Below are positions 7,559 through 16,137 of a DNA stretch of 31,696 nt, one piece after another (within the stretch, counting starts at the first letter, position 1; each line of letters begins with the position of its first letter). The translations under genes and the position numbers were made by a program. The notes under the pieces are model-generated. The model worked only from the letters and a program-made list of their open reading frames with translations. It was not told where the DNA came from and made no database searches. The stretch lies in the NCBI RefSeq assembly GCF_938030755.1, contig NZ_CALHIF010000021.1, positions 1 to 31,696 on the forward strand, written 5' to 3'. Source of the stretch: an uncultured Granulicatella sp. (GTDB lineage Bacteria; Bacillota; Bacilli; Lactobacillales; Aerococcaceae).

Positions 7559-7801
7559 ATGTCAAATCAAGTAGTTTTTGATAAAGTAGCTCAATTGATT
7601 GCAAACCGTTTTAGCGTTGACGCTTCAACAGTAACGGAAGGCATGACATTCCAACAAGACTTAGGCGCAGATTCACTAGATGTCGTGGAATTAGTTATGG
7701 AATTAGAAGATGAATTTGGAATTCAAATTTCTGATGAAGATGCAGAAAACATCACAACAATTGGAGACGCAGTGAATTATATCACTGAACATCAAGCTTA
7801 A
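7559..7801 (+). CDS. acpP: Acyl carrier protein
   Basis: 80 residues, acidic, full length. The phosphopantetheine attachment serine is S39 in GADSLD, followed by VVELVMELEDEFGIQISDED-type helix II and a TIGDAVNYI C-terminus. It carries growing acyl chains for fatty-acid synthesis and phospholipid acylation in the cytoplasm. The start follows GAAGGGAG. It has its own promoter and terminator and lies alone between two peptide-transport gene sets, away from fab or plsX genes. These genomes often carry two ACPs, so this could be the one outside the fab cluster. No FapR- or FabT-like operator was evident. Confidence 0.95.
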   Translation: MSNQVVFDKVAQLIANRFSVDASTVTEGMTFQQDLGADSLDVVELVMELEDEFGIQISDEDAENITTIGDAVNYITEHQA

Positions 7802-7807
7802 TATTCA

Positions 7808-7843
7808 AAAGGAATGGTAGAAAAAATCTACCATTCCTTTTTT
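7808..7843 (+). terminator. Terminator after acpP
   Basis: AAAGGAATGGTAGA (7808-7821) pairs perfectly with TCTACCATTCCTTT (7827-7840) around AAAAA, with a T-run following. The region from 7844 to the promoter at 7990 is AT-rich and holds nothing else I can support. Confidence 0.95.
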
Positions 7844-7976
7844 ATTACCAAAGAAATAAAATATTCACGATGTTCATAAATTAAAGACATTTTCAACATA
7901 ATGTGTACTGAATATTGAAATGGCGCGGTTTTTAACATTAAAAATAGATGAAAAAATATTAAAAATATAATGAGAA

Positions 7977-8030
7977 AGAATATTTTAGGTTGCAGTGAGA
8001 TGGGAATAAGAGTAAAATCTAAGATATTCT
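7977..8030 (+). promoter_or_regulatory. Promoter of the first oppA inside a 12-base inverted repeat
   Basis: -35 TTGCAG (7990-7995), 17 bases, -10 TAAAAT (8013-8018). AGAATATTTTAG (7977-7988) and CTAAGATATTCT (8019-8030) form an inverted repeat with one mismatch that brackets the promoter exactly. The arm centres are 42 bases apart, about four helical turns. Confidence 0.65.
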
Positions 8031-8060
8031 AAAAACAAATCCAAACTTGGAGGGAAATAC

Positions 8061-9854
8061 ATGAACAAAAAAGCAATTGCTGGTTTATTAGGTGCTGCTT
8101 CATTAGTAACTTTAGCTGCATGTAATAATAACAACAAAACAAGTGGTGATTCTTCATCGAATGCTAAAACTGAAGAACGCAAATTCGCTTCTGATGTAAC
8201 AAACGAAGGGACTGTTATCAAAGGCGGAACTATTAACTACGCTGTGGTATCTGCTTCACCATTCAAAGGGTTAATTAACCCATTATTATACGTGGACTCA
8301 GGTGACGGTAGTTTAGTAGACTTCGCATTCGCGTCATTATTTGAATTCGATGCAAACCAACGCATTAAAAAAGATGGCGGTATGATGGAGTTCACTCTAG
8401 ATAAAGAAAATAAAATTGTAACATTAAAATTACGTTCTAAAGACTATAAATGGTCTGACGGACAACCTTTAACAATCGACGACTACATTTTCACTTATGA
8501 ATTCGTAGGACGTAAAGATTACGACGGAGTTCGTTACGATGAAAATGCTGAAAACATCGTTGGTATGAAAGATTTCCACGAAGGTAAAGCAGATAAAATC
8601 TCAGGACTTGAAAAAGTGGATGACCAAACTGTTAAAATTCACTTAGAAGAAGTTTACCCAGCTTTAGAAATGGGTGGTAACGCAATCTTAGGACAAATGT
8701 TACCAAAACATGTCTTCAAAGATATGTCTTATGAAGATGCAGTTAAATCAGAAAAAAGCCGTACAAATGTTGTAGGTAACGGACCATTTGTCGTTGATAA
8801 AGTAGTTCCTGGTGAATCTGTAACATATAAGAAAAACCCTTACTACTACAAAGGCGAACCTAAAGTGGATGGCTTAAAAGCGGATGTTGTATCTCCAGAT
8901 TCAATCGTCCAAGAAATGAAAGCAGGTAAATATGACTTTGCTTCAATGCCTACAGATCAATACGATACTTATAAAAATCTATCAAACATTAATTTATTAG
9001 GTACGATTACAAACTACATTGCTTATGTTGGTTTCAACATGGGTCACTTTGACAAAGATAAAGGGGAACACGTATTTGAACCAGGTAAGAAGATGAGTGA
9101 TCCAGCTTTACGTAAAGCAATTGCTTATGCATTAGATAACGATCAAGTAGCAAAAGAAACTTACCAAGGATTACGTATCTCTGCTAACACATTATTATCT
9201 CCATTCTTTGGTGAAATCTATGCGGATAAATCAGAAGTCCCAGGATTCACATATAACCCAGAAGAATCTAAGAAAATCCTAGCAGACGCAGGTTATAAAG
9301 ATACTGATAATGATGGTTATGTAGAAGACAAAGAAGGGAAACCATTAACCATCACATTATTAGTTCCAGCTGGTAGCCAAACAGATGATGCGGTTATTCA
9401 ACAATACATCGAATGGTGGAAGAATGTTGGTCTACGCGTTGAATTATTAAACGGCCGTGCGTTAGAATTTAACGCATATGCTGAAAAATTAACAAAATAC
9501 GCGGATGACTTTGATATGTGGTTAGGTGCATTCACAATTGGTTACAACCCTGACCCAGATGGATTATACGGACCAAAAGCTCGTTTTAACTTCGGTCACT
9601 ATGTAAACGATGAACACACTAAATTAATTAGTCAAATTGCTTCATCAGAATCATTTGATGCAGCTAAACGTGTTGAATTGTTCAAACAATGGCAAAAATT
9701 CGTGTTTGAAAATCCATTCCAACTTCCACGTTTCAACAGTTACTCATTACAAGCAGTAAACAAACGTGTGAAACATGTAGATATCGCTCAAGGTAAAGAA
9801 ACTGGATGGGAACAAGTAGAATTACTTTCTGATACTGGTGTTGCTGAAAAATAA
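8061..9854 (+). CDS. oppA: Peptide-binding lipoprotein, OppA family (paralogue 1)
   Basis: 597 residues, SBP_bac_5 family, similar in length to the 600-residue lactococcal OppA. A lipoprotein signal ends in LAAC with the lipidated cysteine at 21, followed by an Asn/Ser-rich linker. Mature-domain markers include DYKWSDGQPLTIDDYIF (about 130-147) and ALRKAIAYALDNDQV (about 350-365). It captures extracellular peptides at the outer face of the membrane and delivers them to an Opp permease. GGAGGG precedes the ATG. It has its own promoter and terminator. It is clearly more diverged from paralogues 2 and 3 than those are from each other. Confidence 0.93.
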   Translation: MNKKAIAGLLGAASLVTLAACNNNNKTSGDSSSNAKTEERKFASDVTNEGTVIKGGTINYAVVSASPFKGLINPLLYVDSGDGSLVDFAFASLFEFDANQRIKKDGGMMEFTLDKENKIVTLKLRSKDYKWSDGQPLTIDDYIFTYEFVGRKDYDGVRYDENAENIVGMKDFHEGKADKISGLEKVDDQTVKIHLEEVYPALEMGGNAILGQMLPKHVFKDMSYEDAVKSEKSRTNVVGNGPFVVDKVVPGESVTYKKNPYYYKGEPKVDGLKADVVSPDSIVQEMKAGKYDFASMPTDQYDTYKNLSNINLLGTITNYIAYVGFNMGHFDKDKGEHVFEPGKKMSDPALRKAIAYALDNDQVAKETYQGLRISANTLLSPFFGEIYADKSEVPGFTYNPEESKKILADAGYKDTDNDGYVEDKEGKPLTITLLVPAGSQTDDAVIQQYIEWWKNVGLRVELLNGRALEFNAYAEKLTKYADDFDMWLGAFTIGYNPDPDGLYGPKARFNFGHYVNDEHTKLISQIASSESFDAAKRVELFKQWQKFVFENPFQLPRFNSYSLQAVNKRVKHVDIAQGKETGWEQVELLSDTGVAEK

Positions 9855-9873
9855 TTGAATTAAATTTTATTTT

Positions 9874-9903
9874 AAGACCTTGCTTTTGCAAGGTCTTTTT
9901 TTT
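9874..9903 (+). terminator. Terminator after oppA paralogue 1
   Basis: AAGACCTTGC (9874-9883), loop TTTT, GCAAGGTCTT (9888-9897), then a T-run. Confidence 0.95.
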
Positions 9904-9996
9904 GTATAAAAAGAGGTTTAAATTGAAAAGAATTCTTATTAAAAGCAGTCTAAATCCTGTACTTAAAATAAAGTTAAAAAAGAATAGAGATTTTTC

Positions 9997-10025
9997 TTGC
10001 AAATAATTAAAATTCTGTTAGAATT
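9997..10025 (+). promoter_or_regulatory. Promoter and operator-like palindrome of oppA paralogue 2
   Basis: -35 TTGCAA (9997-10002), 16 bases, -10 TAGAAT (10019-10024). The perfect palindrome AATTCTGTTAGAATT (10011-10025) covers the -10. It matches 11 of 15 positions of the CodY consensus AATTTTCWGAAAATT, which is suggestive only. Confidence 0.6.
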
Positions 10026-10098
10026 AACATCAAGAATTAATTTGTCAGACAATTCATCTGAAGTTAGGATGGACTCGAAGTCTGAGAGTGGAGGAAAA

Positions 10099-11898
10099 AT
10101 GAAAAAGAAGAGCTTATTATTCTTATCAGCTGCAGCGGCAGCAGTAACATTAGCAGCATGTGGGAATGCTAATAATGGAAATAGTGGAAACACTTCATCT
10201 GAACCAGCAAAAGCAAGTTCAAAATCAAAATTTAATGCAGAAGTTACTCATGAAGGAACTGCAATTAAAGGTGGAACATTAAAATACGCATTAGTAGCAG
10301 CTTCACCATTCAGTGGTATTTTTATTGATGAATTATCAACGAACTCTACTGACTCAACTATTGCAAGTCAAGTAGATCTATCAATGTTCGAGTATGATGA
10401 AAACCGTAAGTTAACAAATACAGGTTTAGCTTCATTAGAATTAGACGTTGAAGGAAAAACAGCAACTGTAAAATTAAATGCAAAAGACTATAAATGGTCA
10501 GATGGACAACCGTTCACTATCGATGATTATATCTTTGCGATTGAAGCAATCGGTAATAAAGACTATACAGGGTCTCGTTATAATGACCGTTACCAAAACA
10601 TTGTTGGAATGAAAGACTTCCACGAAGGCAAATCAGATAAAATTTCTGGTGTGGAAAAAGTGGATGATTATACAGTGAAAATTCACTTTGAAAAAATGTT
10701 ACCTTCTATGCAATTAGCAGGTGGAGCGATTCCAGCATATACAATGCCAAAACATATCTTCAAAGATATTCCAGTTAAAGATTGGGAACAAAGTGAATAT
10801 GTACGTGGTACAAAAGTAGTCGGCTTAGGACCGTTCACGATTGAATCCATCGTGCCAGGGGAATCTGTAACCTTAAAAGCAAATGAGAACTTCTATAAAG
10901 GTCGTCCTAAAGTAGATAAAATGGTGATGCAAGTAGTTTCTCCAGATTCAATCGTTTCAGAAATGAAAGCTGGAAACTACGATATCGCAAGCATGCCAAG
11001 TGCTCAATATGAAGCATTTAAAGATTTAACAAACGTAACATTCTTAAGCTCATTTGCGCCTTCATATGAATACATTTCATTCAAATTAGGAACATTTGAC
11101 AAATCACAAGGTAAAAACGTAACGAATCCAAAAGCGAAAATGAGCGATCCTGCTCTTCGTCAAGCAATCGGTTATGCACTAGATATCGATTCAGCTGGTG
11201 AAAACTTATATCACGGATTGAACTATGGTACAAACTCTATCATCTTACCATTCTTCAAAGATGTATATAACAAAGAGCAAGAAGGATTTACTTATAACCC
11301 AGAGAAAGCGAAACAATTATTAGATGAAGCGGGTTATAAAGATGTTGATGGTGACGGAATCCGTGAAAATAAAGATGGTTCTAAATTAACGATTAACTTT
11401 GCTGCGCGTACTCGTGACGCAGCGAATGAATCATTAATCCAACAATACTTAATTTGGTGGAAAGAAATTGGTTTAGATGTACAACTTTATACAGGTCGTA
11501 CAATTGAATCAAATAACTTCTACGTTAAAATTCAAGCAGATGATCCAGAAATCGATATGTTCGCTGGTGGTTGGGGAACAGGTTATGATCCAAACCCATC
11601 TAACTTATTTGGTGAAACGGCTAAATTCAACTTTGCTCGTTATGTAAATGAAAAAGGTACTGAAATTATGAAGAAAATTTCTTCAACAGACGCTTTTGAC
11701 GATGCAAAAAATAAAGAGTTCTACAAAGAATGGCAAGCATATGCTAAAGATGAAGCTTTTATGATTCCAACTTTAGTAGGGGATAGTGTAACTGCTGTTA
11801 ATAAACGTGTGAAATATTATGACACTTCAATTGCAACAAGTGGTTCTAAATCTCAAGTTTATCAAATTGAATTGACGTCTGAAGATGGAGCAAAATAA
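10099..11898 (+). CDS. oppA: Peptide-binding lipoprotein, OppA family (paralogue 2)
   Basis: 599 residues from the ATG at 10099, which follows GTGGAGG and begins a classical lipoprotein signal (MKKK, hydrophobic stretch, LAAC, cysteine 21). The reading frame is open upstream to 9997, but that part overlaps the promoter and is not coding. SBP_bac_5 features: DYKWSDGQPFTIDDYIF, GLGPFTIESIVPGESVTL, EGFTYNPEKAKQLLDEAGYKD. A calcium-site-like DVDGDGIRENKDG follows, shared with paralogue 3. It probably serves the oppDFBC core at 14190-18039. It closely resembles paralogue 3 over its whole length, so a tandem duplication made the pair. Confidence 0.93.
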   Translation: MKKKSLLFLSAAAAAVTLAACGNANNGNSGNTSSEPAKASSKSKFNAEVTHEGTAIKGGTLKYALVAASPFSGIFIDELSTNSTDSTIASQVDLSMFEYDENRKLTNTGLASLELDVEGKTATVKLNAKDYKWSDGQPFTIDDYIFAIEAIGNKDYTGSRYNDRYQNIVGMKDFHEGKSDKISGVEKVDDYTVKIHFEKMLPSMQLAGGAIPAYTMPKHIFKDIPVKDWEQSEYVRGTKVVGLGPFTIESIVPGESVTLKANENFYKGRPKVDKMVMQVVSPDSIVSEMKAGNYDIASMPSAQYEAFKDLTNVTFLSSFAPSYEYISFKLGTFDKSQGKNVTNPKAKMSDPALRQAIGYALDIDSAGENLYHGLNYGTNSIILPFFKDVYNKEQEGFTYNPEKAKQLLDEAGYKDVDGDGIRENKDGSKLTINFAARTRDAANESLIQQYLIWWKEIGLDVQLYTGRTIESNNFYVKIQADDPEIDMFAGGWGTGYDPNPSNLFGETAKFNFARYVNEKGTEIMKKISSTDAFDDAKNKEFYKEWQAYAKDEAFMIPTLVGDSVTAVNKRVKYYDTSIATSGSKSQVYQIELTSEDGAK

Positions 11899-11908
11899 TA
11901 AACTGAAG

Positions 11909-11943
11909 ACAAGTCTAGGAAATTTCCTAGGCTTGTTTTGTTT
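11909..11943 (+). terminator. Terminator after oppA paralogue 2
   Basis: ACAAG-t-CTAGGAAA pairs with TTTCCTAG-g-CTTGT (11909-11936), then TTTTGTTTTTG. Confidence 0.85.
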
Positions 11944-12004
11944 TTGAAATTTTCTTCAAAAATGAGTAAAAAATGATAAAAATTAAAATAAGATTAAAAA
12001 ACAC

Positions 12005-12053
12005 TTGCAATTTGATAAAAAATCGAGTATTATAATCCCAACATAAATTTATG
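12005..12053 (+). promoter_or_regulatory. Promoter and palindrome of oppA paralogue 3
   Basis: -35 TTGCAA (12005-12010), 17 bases, -10 TATTAT (12028-12033; TATAAT at 12031-12036 is an alternative with a long spacer). The perfect palindrome CATAAATTTATG (12042-12053) lies at the expected transcript start. Confidence 0.6.
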
Positions 12054-12093
12054 GATTCGAAATAAGAGCAAAACAAAAGAACGGAGAATGAAT

Positions 12094-13878
12094 ATGAACA
12101 AGAAAAAAATGATGATTTTGTTTTCTGCAACGACAGCTTTAACATTAGCTGCTTGTGGCGGAAATAATAGTAGTTCGTCGACAACAAGTACTGAAGCCGG
12201 TACAGCCAAAACGAAGTATGCATCAGAAGTCACTCATGAAGGCACACCGATTAAAGGTGGCACATTAAAATATGCTATCGTATCTTCATCACCGTTTTCT
12301 GGGATTTTTGCTGATGAGCTATCTCAAGACGCTACCGATTCAAGTATCGGAGGGCTTGTGGATGAAAGCATGTTTGAATATGATGAGAACCGTAAATTAA
12401 CCAATACGGGTCTAGCCAGTATCGAATTCGATGTTGAGAATAAAACAGCAACGGTTACTTTAAATTCAAAAGAGTATAAATGGTCTGATGGGCAACCAGT
12501 CACAATCGATGACTATATCTTCGCTTATCAAGCTATCGGAAATAAAGACTATACAGGTGTTCGTTACGATGGTGATTTTAAAAATGTCGTCGGAATGGAA
12601 GAATATCACAGTGGGAAAGCAGACAGCGTCTCTGGTCTTGAAAAAGTGGATGATTATACTGTAAAAATTCACTTCAAAGAAATGAGCCCTTCAATGCAAT
12701 TAGCAGGTGGTTCTGTTTCTGCTTATATTATGCCAAAACATATTTTCAAGGATATTCCTGAAGCGGAGTGGGAACAAAGTGATTACGTTCGTGGTAAAAA
12801 ATTCGTTGGTCTTGGACAATTCAAAATTGATTCTATTGTAGCCGGTGAATCTGTGACACTCGTTCCAAATGAACACTATTATAAAGGTGTCGCAAAAGTT
12901 GATAAAGTCGTAATGGAAGTCGTTTCACCAGATAATATTGTGTCAGAAATGAAAGCAGGGAACTACGATATCGCGACAATGCCAAACGCGCAATATGAAG
13001 CTTATAAAGATTTAACAAATGTGACTTTCTTAAGTTCACAAGCTTCAGCCTATGAGTATATCGGTTTCCACTTAGGGAAATATGATACTGCTACAGGTAA
13101 AAACGTAACAAATCCAAATGCAAAAATGAGTGATATAAACCTACGTCAAGCGATGGCGTATGCACTAGATATTGAAGCAGCGGGTCAAAACTTGTATAAC
13201 GGATTACAACATGCCACAAACTCTATTATCATTCCGTTCTTTAAAGATGTTTATAATAAAGACCAAGAAGGATTTACTTACAATCCTGAAAAAGCGAAAC
13301 AATTATTGGATGAAGCAGGTTATAAAGATGTGGATGGAGATGGACTTCGTGAAAATAAAGACGGCTCTAAGTTGAAAATTACTTTTGCCGCTCGTACACG
13401 TGACGAAGCCAACGAATCATTAGTACAACAATACTTAAACTGGTGGAAAGAAATCGGGTTAGACGTTCAACTGTACACAGGACGTACGATTGAATTGAAC
13501 TCATTCTATGATAAAGTTCAAGGAGACGATCCAGAAATCGATGTGTTTGCAGCAGGATGGTCAACAGGTTACGATCCAAACCCAGAAGGATTGTTCGGGG
13601 AAACAGCGAAATTTAACTTTGAACGTTATGTAGATCCAGAAGGAACTGCAATCATGAAGAAAATCAGTTCGACAGAAGCCTTTGACTCAGCTAAAAACAT
13701 TGAGTTCTACAAAGAATGGCAAAAGTACGTTCATGATAAAGCGTTTATCTTCCCAACGTTAGTCGGAGAATCGATTACTGCTGTTAACAAACGTGTGAAA
13801 TACTTCGATGTTAACTTAGGTAGTCAAAAATCAGCTCTATATCAAATCGAATTAACGAGTGATACAGCAGCGAAATAA
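12094..13878 (+). CDS. oppA: Peptide-binding lipoprotein, OppA family (paralogue 3)
   Basis: 594 residues from the ATG at 12094. GGAG (12083-12086) is seven bases from this ATG but only one base from the ATG at 12088. Lipoprotein signal with LAAC and cysteine 21, then a Gly/Asn/Ser/Thr linker. Domain markers are EYKWSDGQPVTIDDYIF, VAGESVTLVPNEHYYKG, and DVDGDGLRENKDG, after which RTRDEANESLVQQYLNWWKEIG follows closely paralogue 2. Differences are scattered rather than in blocks, except near the N-terminal linker. The gene has its own promoter and terminator, so the three receptors can be expressed independently. The promoter of the second transporter core lies 218 bases downstream. Confidence 0.92.
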   Translation: MNKKKMMILFSATTALTLAACGGNNSSSSTTSTEAGTAKTKYASEVTHEGTPIKGGTLKYAIVSSSPFSGIFADELSQDATDSSIGGLVDESMFEYDENRKLTNTGLASIEFDVENKTATVTLNSKEYKWSDGQPVTIDDYIFAYQAIGNKDYTGVRYDGDFKNVVGMEEYHSGKADSVSGLEKVDDYTVKIHFKEMSPSMQLAGGSVSAYIMPKHIFKDIPEAEWEQSDYVRGKKFVGLGQFKIDSIVAGESVTLVPNEHYYKGVAKVDKVVMEVVSPDNIVSEMKAGNYDIATMPNAQYEAYKDLTNVTFLSSQASAYEYIGFHLGKYDTATGKNVTNPNAKMSDINLRQAMAYALDIEAAGQNLYNGLQHATNSIIIPFFKDVYNKDQEGFTYNPEKAKQLLDEAGYKDVDGDGLRENKDGSKLKITFAARTRDEANESLVQQYLNWWKEIGLDVQLYTGRTIELNSFYDKVQGDDPEIDVFAAGWSTGYDPNPEGLFGETAKFNFERYVDPEGTAIMKKISSTEAFDSAKNIEFYKEWQKYVHDKAFIFPTLVGESITAVNKRVKYFDVNLGSQKSALYQIELTSDTAAK

Positions 13879-13884
13879 GGTTTC

Positions 13885-13912
13885 AAAAAGACTGGCACTG
13901 CCAGTCTTTTTT
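13885..13912 (+). terminator. Terminator after oppA paralogue 3
   Basis: AAAAGACTGGC (13886-13896), loop ACT, GCCAGTCTTTT (13900-13910), then T residues. Confidence 0.95.
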
Positions 13913-14062
13913 GTTCCTATAGAAAAAAGCTTTAAAAGAAAGATCAATTGGAAGATTTTTATTTCATTTTTTAGAATGAATCAAAATTAAAATAACATGA
14001 GAAAAGTTAATTTTTTGCTCATAAATAATAGCATTCGAGCCTAATTCATGGTAAACTAAAAA

Positions 14063-14124
14063 TACGTTGTATTTGCGCTGGAATTGTCTTACAATTTGCA
14101 TTCAAGCTGGAAGCAACGTATAAT
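14063..14124 (+). promoter_or_regulatory. Promoter and nested inverted repeats before oppD of system 2
   Basis: -35 TTGCAT (14096-14101), 17 bases, -10 TATAAT (14119-14124), a near-ideal promoter. The perfect palindrome AATTGTCTTACAATT (14082-14096) touches the -35. An outer pair TACGTTG (about 14063-14069)/CAACGTA (14114-14120) encloses it and reaches the -10. The remaining 13913-14062 is AT-rich with no gene. Confidence 0.7.
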
Positions 14125-14189
14125 AGAAACAATGTTTATTATTTTAAAATACAAATAGTTACACTACAAAAAATAAGGAGGAATCGGAT

Positions 14190-15191
14190 TTGACAATTGA
14201 TAAGCCACTATTAGAAATCAATAACTTGCACGTTGGTTTCCGTATCAAAGATGATTTTTATGATGCAGTAGATAATGTATCACTTACATTAGAAAAAAAT
14301 GAAATTTTGGCCATTGTTGGGGAGTCAGGATGTGGGAAATCTACATTAGCGACAACAATCATGGGATTACACAATAAAAACAACACAAAGATTACTGGAG
14401 ACATTATTTATAATGATGTGAATTTAGTAAACTTAAATGAAGCGTTATATAACAAAATTCGCGGAAATGATATCGGAATGATTTTCCAAGATCCATTGGC
14501 TTCATTAAATCCTTTGATGACGATTGGTGCTCAAATCGACGAAGCTCTTTATTATCATACAGATTTAAATGAAAAAGAACGTACTGAACGCGTATTAGAA
14601 TTGTTAGGACAAGTAGGGATTCCAAATCCACAACGTACTTACAAACAATATCCACATGAATTATCAGGTGGGATGCGTCAACGTGTGGTTATCGCGATTG
14701 CATTATCATGTAAACCACCAATCATCATTGCCGATGAGCCAACAACTGCCTTAGACGTAACCATCCAAGCGCAAATCTTAGACTTATTAAATGATATCCA
14801 AAAAGAAACAGAGTCTGGAATTATCTTAATCACTCACGACCTTGGGGTAGTAGCAGAAACTGCTGACCGTGTAGCCGTGATGTATGCTGGACAATTTGTA
14901 GAAGTAGCACCAGTTGCTGAATTATTTACAAACCCACAACATCCTTATACGCGTTCATTACTACAATCAATCCCACAAGCGGGTTCAGAAGGTCAAGAAT
15001 TACACGTAATCAAAGGAACAGTGCCACCATTACCAAAATTACCACGTAAAGGTTGCCGTTTCGCACCACGTATTCCGTGGATTTCAGCGGACGCTCACGA
15101 AGAAGATCCAACTCTTCACGAAGTTGGACCAAATCACTTCGTTCGTTGTACTTGTTATAAACATTTCCATTTTGAAGGGGAGGAAGCATAA
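14190..15191 (+). CDS. oppD: Oligopeptide transporter ATPase OppD (system 2)
   Basis: 333 residues. The start is TTG at 14190, eight bases after AAGGAGG, so the initiation codon is weak but the ribosome site is strong. ABC motifs: Walker A GESGCGKST (44-52), Q-loop FQDP, signature LSGGMRQR, Walker B IIIADEPTT, H-loop ITHDLG. The C-terminal region GCRFAPRIPWI ... EVGPNHFVRCTC corresponds to the OppD/OppF peptide-transporter tail. Two of the cysteines found in many OppD proteins are replaced by Ile/Ala-type residues and an extra CTC motif is present. First gene of a four-gene operon in lactococcal order. Confidence 0.93.
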   Translation: MTIDKPLLEINNLHVGFRIKDDFYDAVDNVSLTLEKNEILAIVGESGCGKSTLATTIMGLHNKNNTKITGDIIYNDVNLVNLNEALYNKIRGNDIGMIFQDPLASLNPLMTIGAQIDEALYYHTDLNEKERTERVLELLGQVGIPNPQRTYKQYPHELSGGMRQRVVIAIALSCKPPIIIADEPTTALDVTIQAQILDLLNDIQKETESGIILITHDLGVVAETADRVAVMYAGQFVEVAPVAELFTNPQHPYTRSLLQSIPQAGSEGQELHVIKGTVPPLPKLPRKGCRFAPRIPWISADAHEEDPTLHEVGPNHFVRCTCYKHFHFEGEEA

Positions 15192-16135
15192 TGAGCGGTT
15201 TTGTAACTATTGAAGATTTAAAAGTTCACTATCCGATTCGTAGTGGCTTCTTTAACCGAGTAACGGATCATGTTTATGCGGTTGACGGAGTGTCACTTGA
15301 AATTGAAGAAGGAAAAACATACGGTCTTGTTGGAGAATCAGGTTCTGGTAAATCAACTATCGGTAAATCGATTATTGGTCTAGAACACGTAACAAGCGGT
15401 AAAGTCATTTACGAAGGACAAGACGTAACAAATAAAGCACGTCGTCGAACTTCAGACTACAACCGTAATGTACAAATGATCTTCCAAGATTCACTATCAA
15501 GTTTTAACCCTAAAAAACGTATCTTAGATATCGTGGCTGAGCCATTAAGAAACTTCGAACGTTTATCTCCAGATGAAGAGAGAAAACGCGTTATTGAATT
15601 AATGGAAATCATCGGATTATCTGAAGAAGCATTATTAAAATATCCACACCAGTTCTCAGGGGGTCAAAGACAACGTATCGGTGTTGCTCGTGCCTTAGCA
15701 AGTAACCCACGTTTAATCATCGCCGACGAACCAGTATCAGCGTTAGATTTATCTGTACAAGCGCAAGTGTTAAACTACATGAAACGTATCCAAGATGAGT
15801 TCAACTTAAGTTACTTATTTATTTCCCATGACCTTGGGGTTGTAAAACATATGTGTGATGAGTTATTCATCATGTACCGTGGACGTTTCGTTGAGACTGG
15901 ACATGCTGAAGATATTTATGCAAATCCACAACACATTTATACTAAACGTCTATTGTCTGCGATTCCGGTAATCGACCCTGAAAACCGTGAAGCAAACAAA
16001 CTTCGTCGTAAAGAAGCTGAGAAATTCTACCAAGAAAATCAAAAACTTTATTATGATGAAAACGGTCGTGTGTTCGATTTACAAAAAATCTCTGACTCAC
16101 ACTTTGTTGCATTAAATCCAAAAGGAGGAAACTAA
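15191..16135 (+). CDS. oppF: Oligopeptide transporter ATPase OppF (system 2)
   Basis: 314 residues, start overlapping the oppD stop by one base (TAATG) with GGGGAGG upstream. Walker A GESGSGKST (48-56), Q-loop FQDS with the usual proline replaced by serine, signature FSGGQRQR, Walker B LIIADEPVSALD, H-loop ISHDLG. The C-terminal tail (about 260-314) is long and charged (REANKLRRKEAEKFYQENQK), then FDLQKISDSHFVALNPKGGN. It forms the ATPase pair with OppD of the same operon. Confidence 0.93.
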   Translation: MSGFVTIEDLKVHYPIRSGFFNRVTDHVYAVDGVSLEIEEGKTYGLVGESGSGKSTIGKSIIGLEHVTSGKVIYEGQDVTNKARRRTSDYNRNVQMIFQDSLSSFNPKKRILDIVAEPLRNFERLSPDEERKRVIELMEIIGLSEEALLKYPHQFSGGQRQRIGVARALASNPRLIIADEPVSALDLSVQAQVLNYMKRIQDEFNLSYLFISHDLGVVKHMCDELFIMYRGRFVETGHAEDIYANPQHIYTKRLLSAIPVIDPENREANKLRRKEAEKFYQENQKLYYDENGRVFDLQKISDSHFVALNPKGGN

Positions 16136-16137
16136 TT

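Noticed and set aside
9997..10098. Longer N-terminus for oppA paralogue 2
   Set aside because: The stretch contains the promoter and leader. The lipoprotein signal and ribosome site fix the start at 10099.
12833..13579. Minus-strand open frames inside the oppA genes
   Set aside because: Shadows of the coding strand with no ribosome sites or family patterns.
3423..14190. T-box or riboswitch upstream of the opp genes
   Set aside because: No AGGGTGGNACCGCG-type T-box sequence and no known aptamer pattern; the leaders are short.
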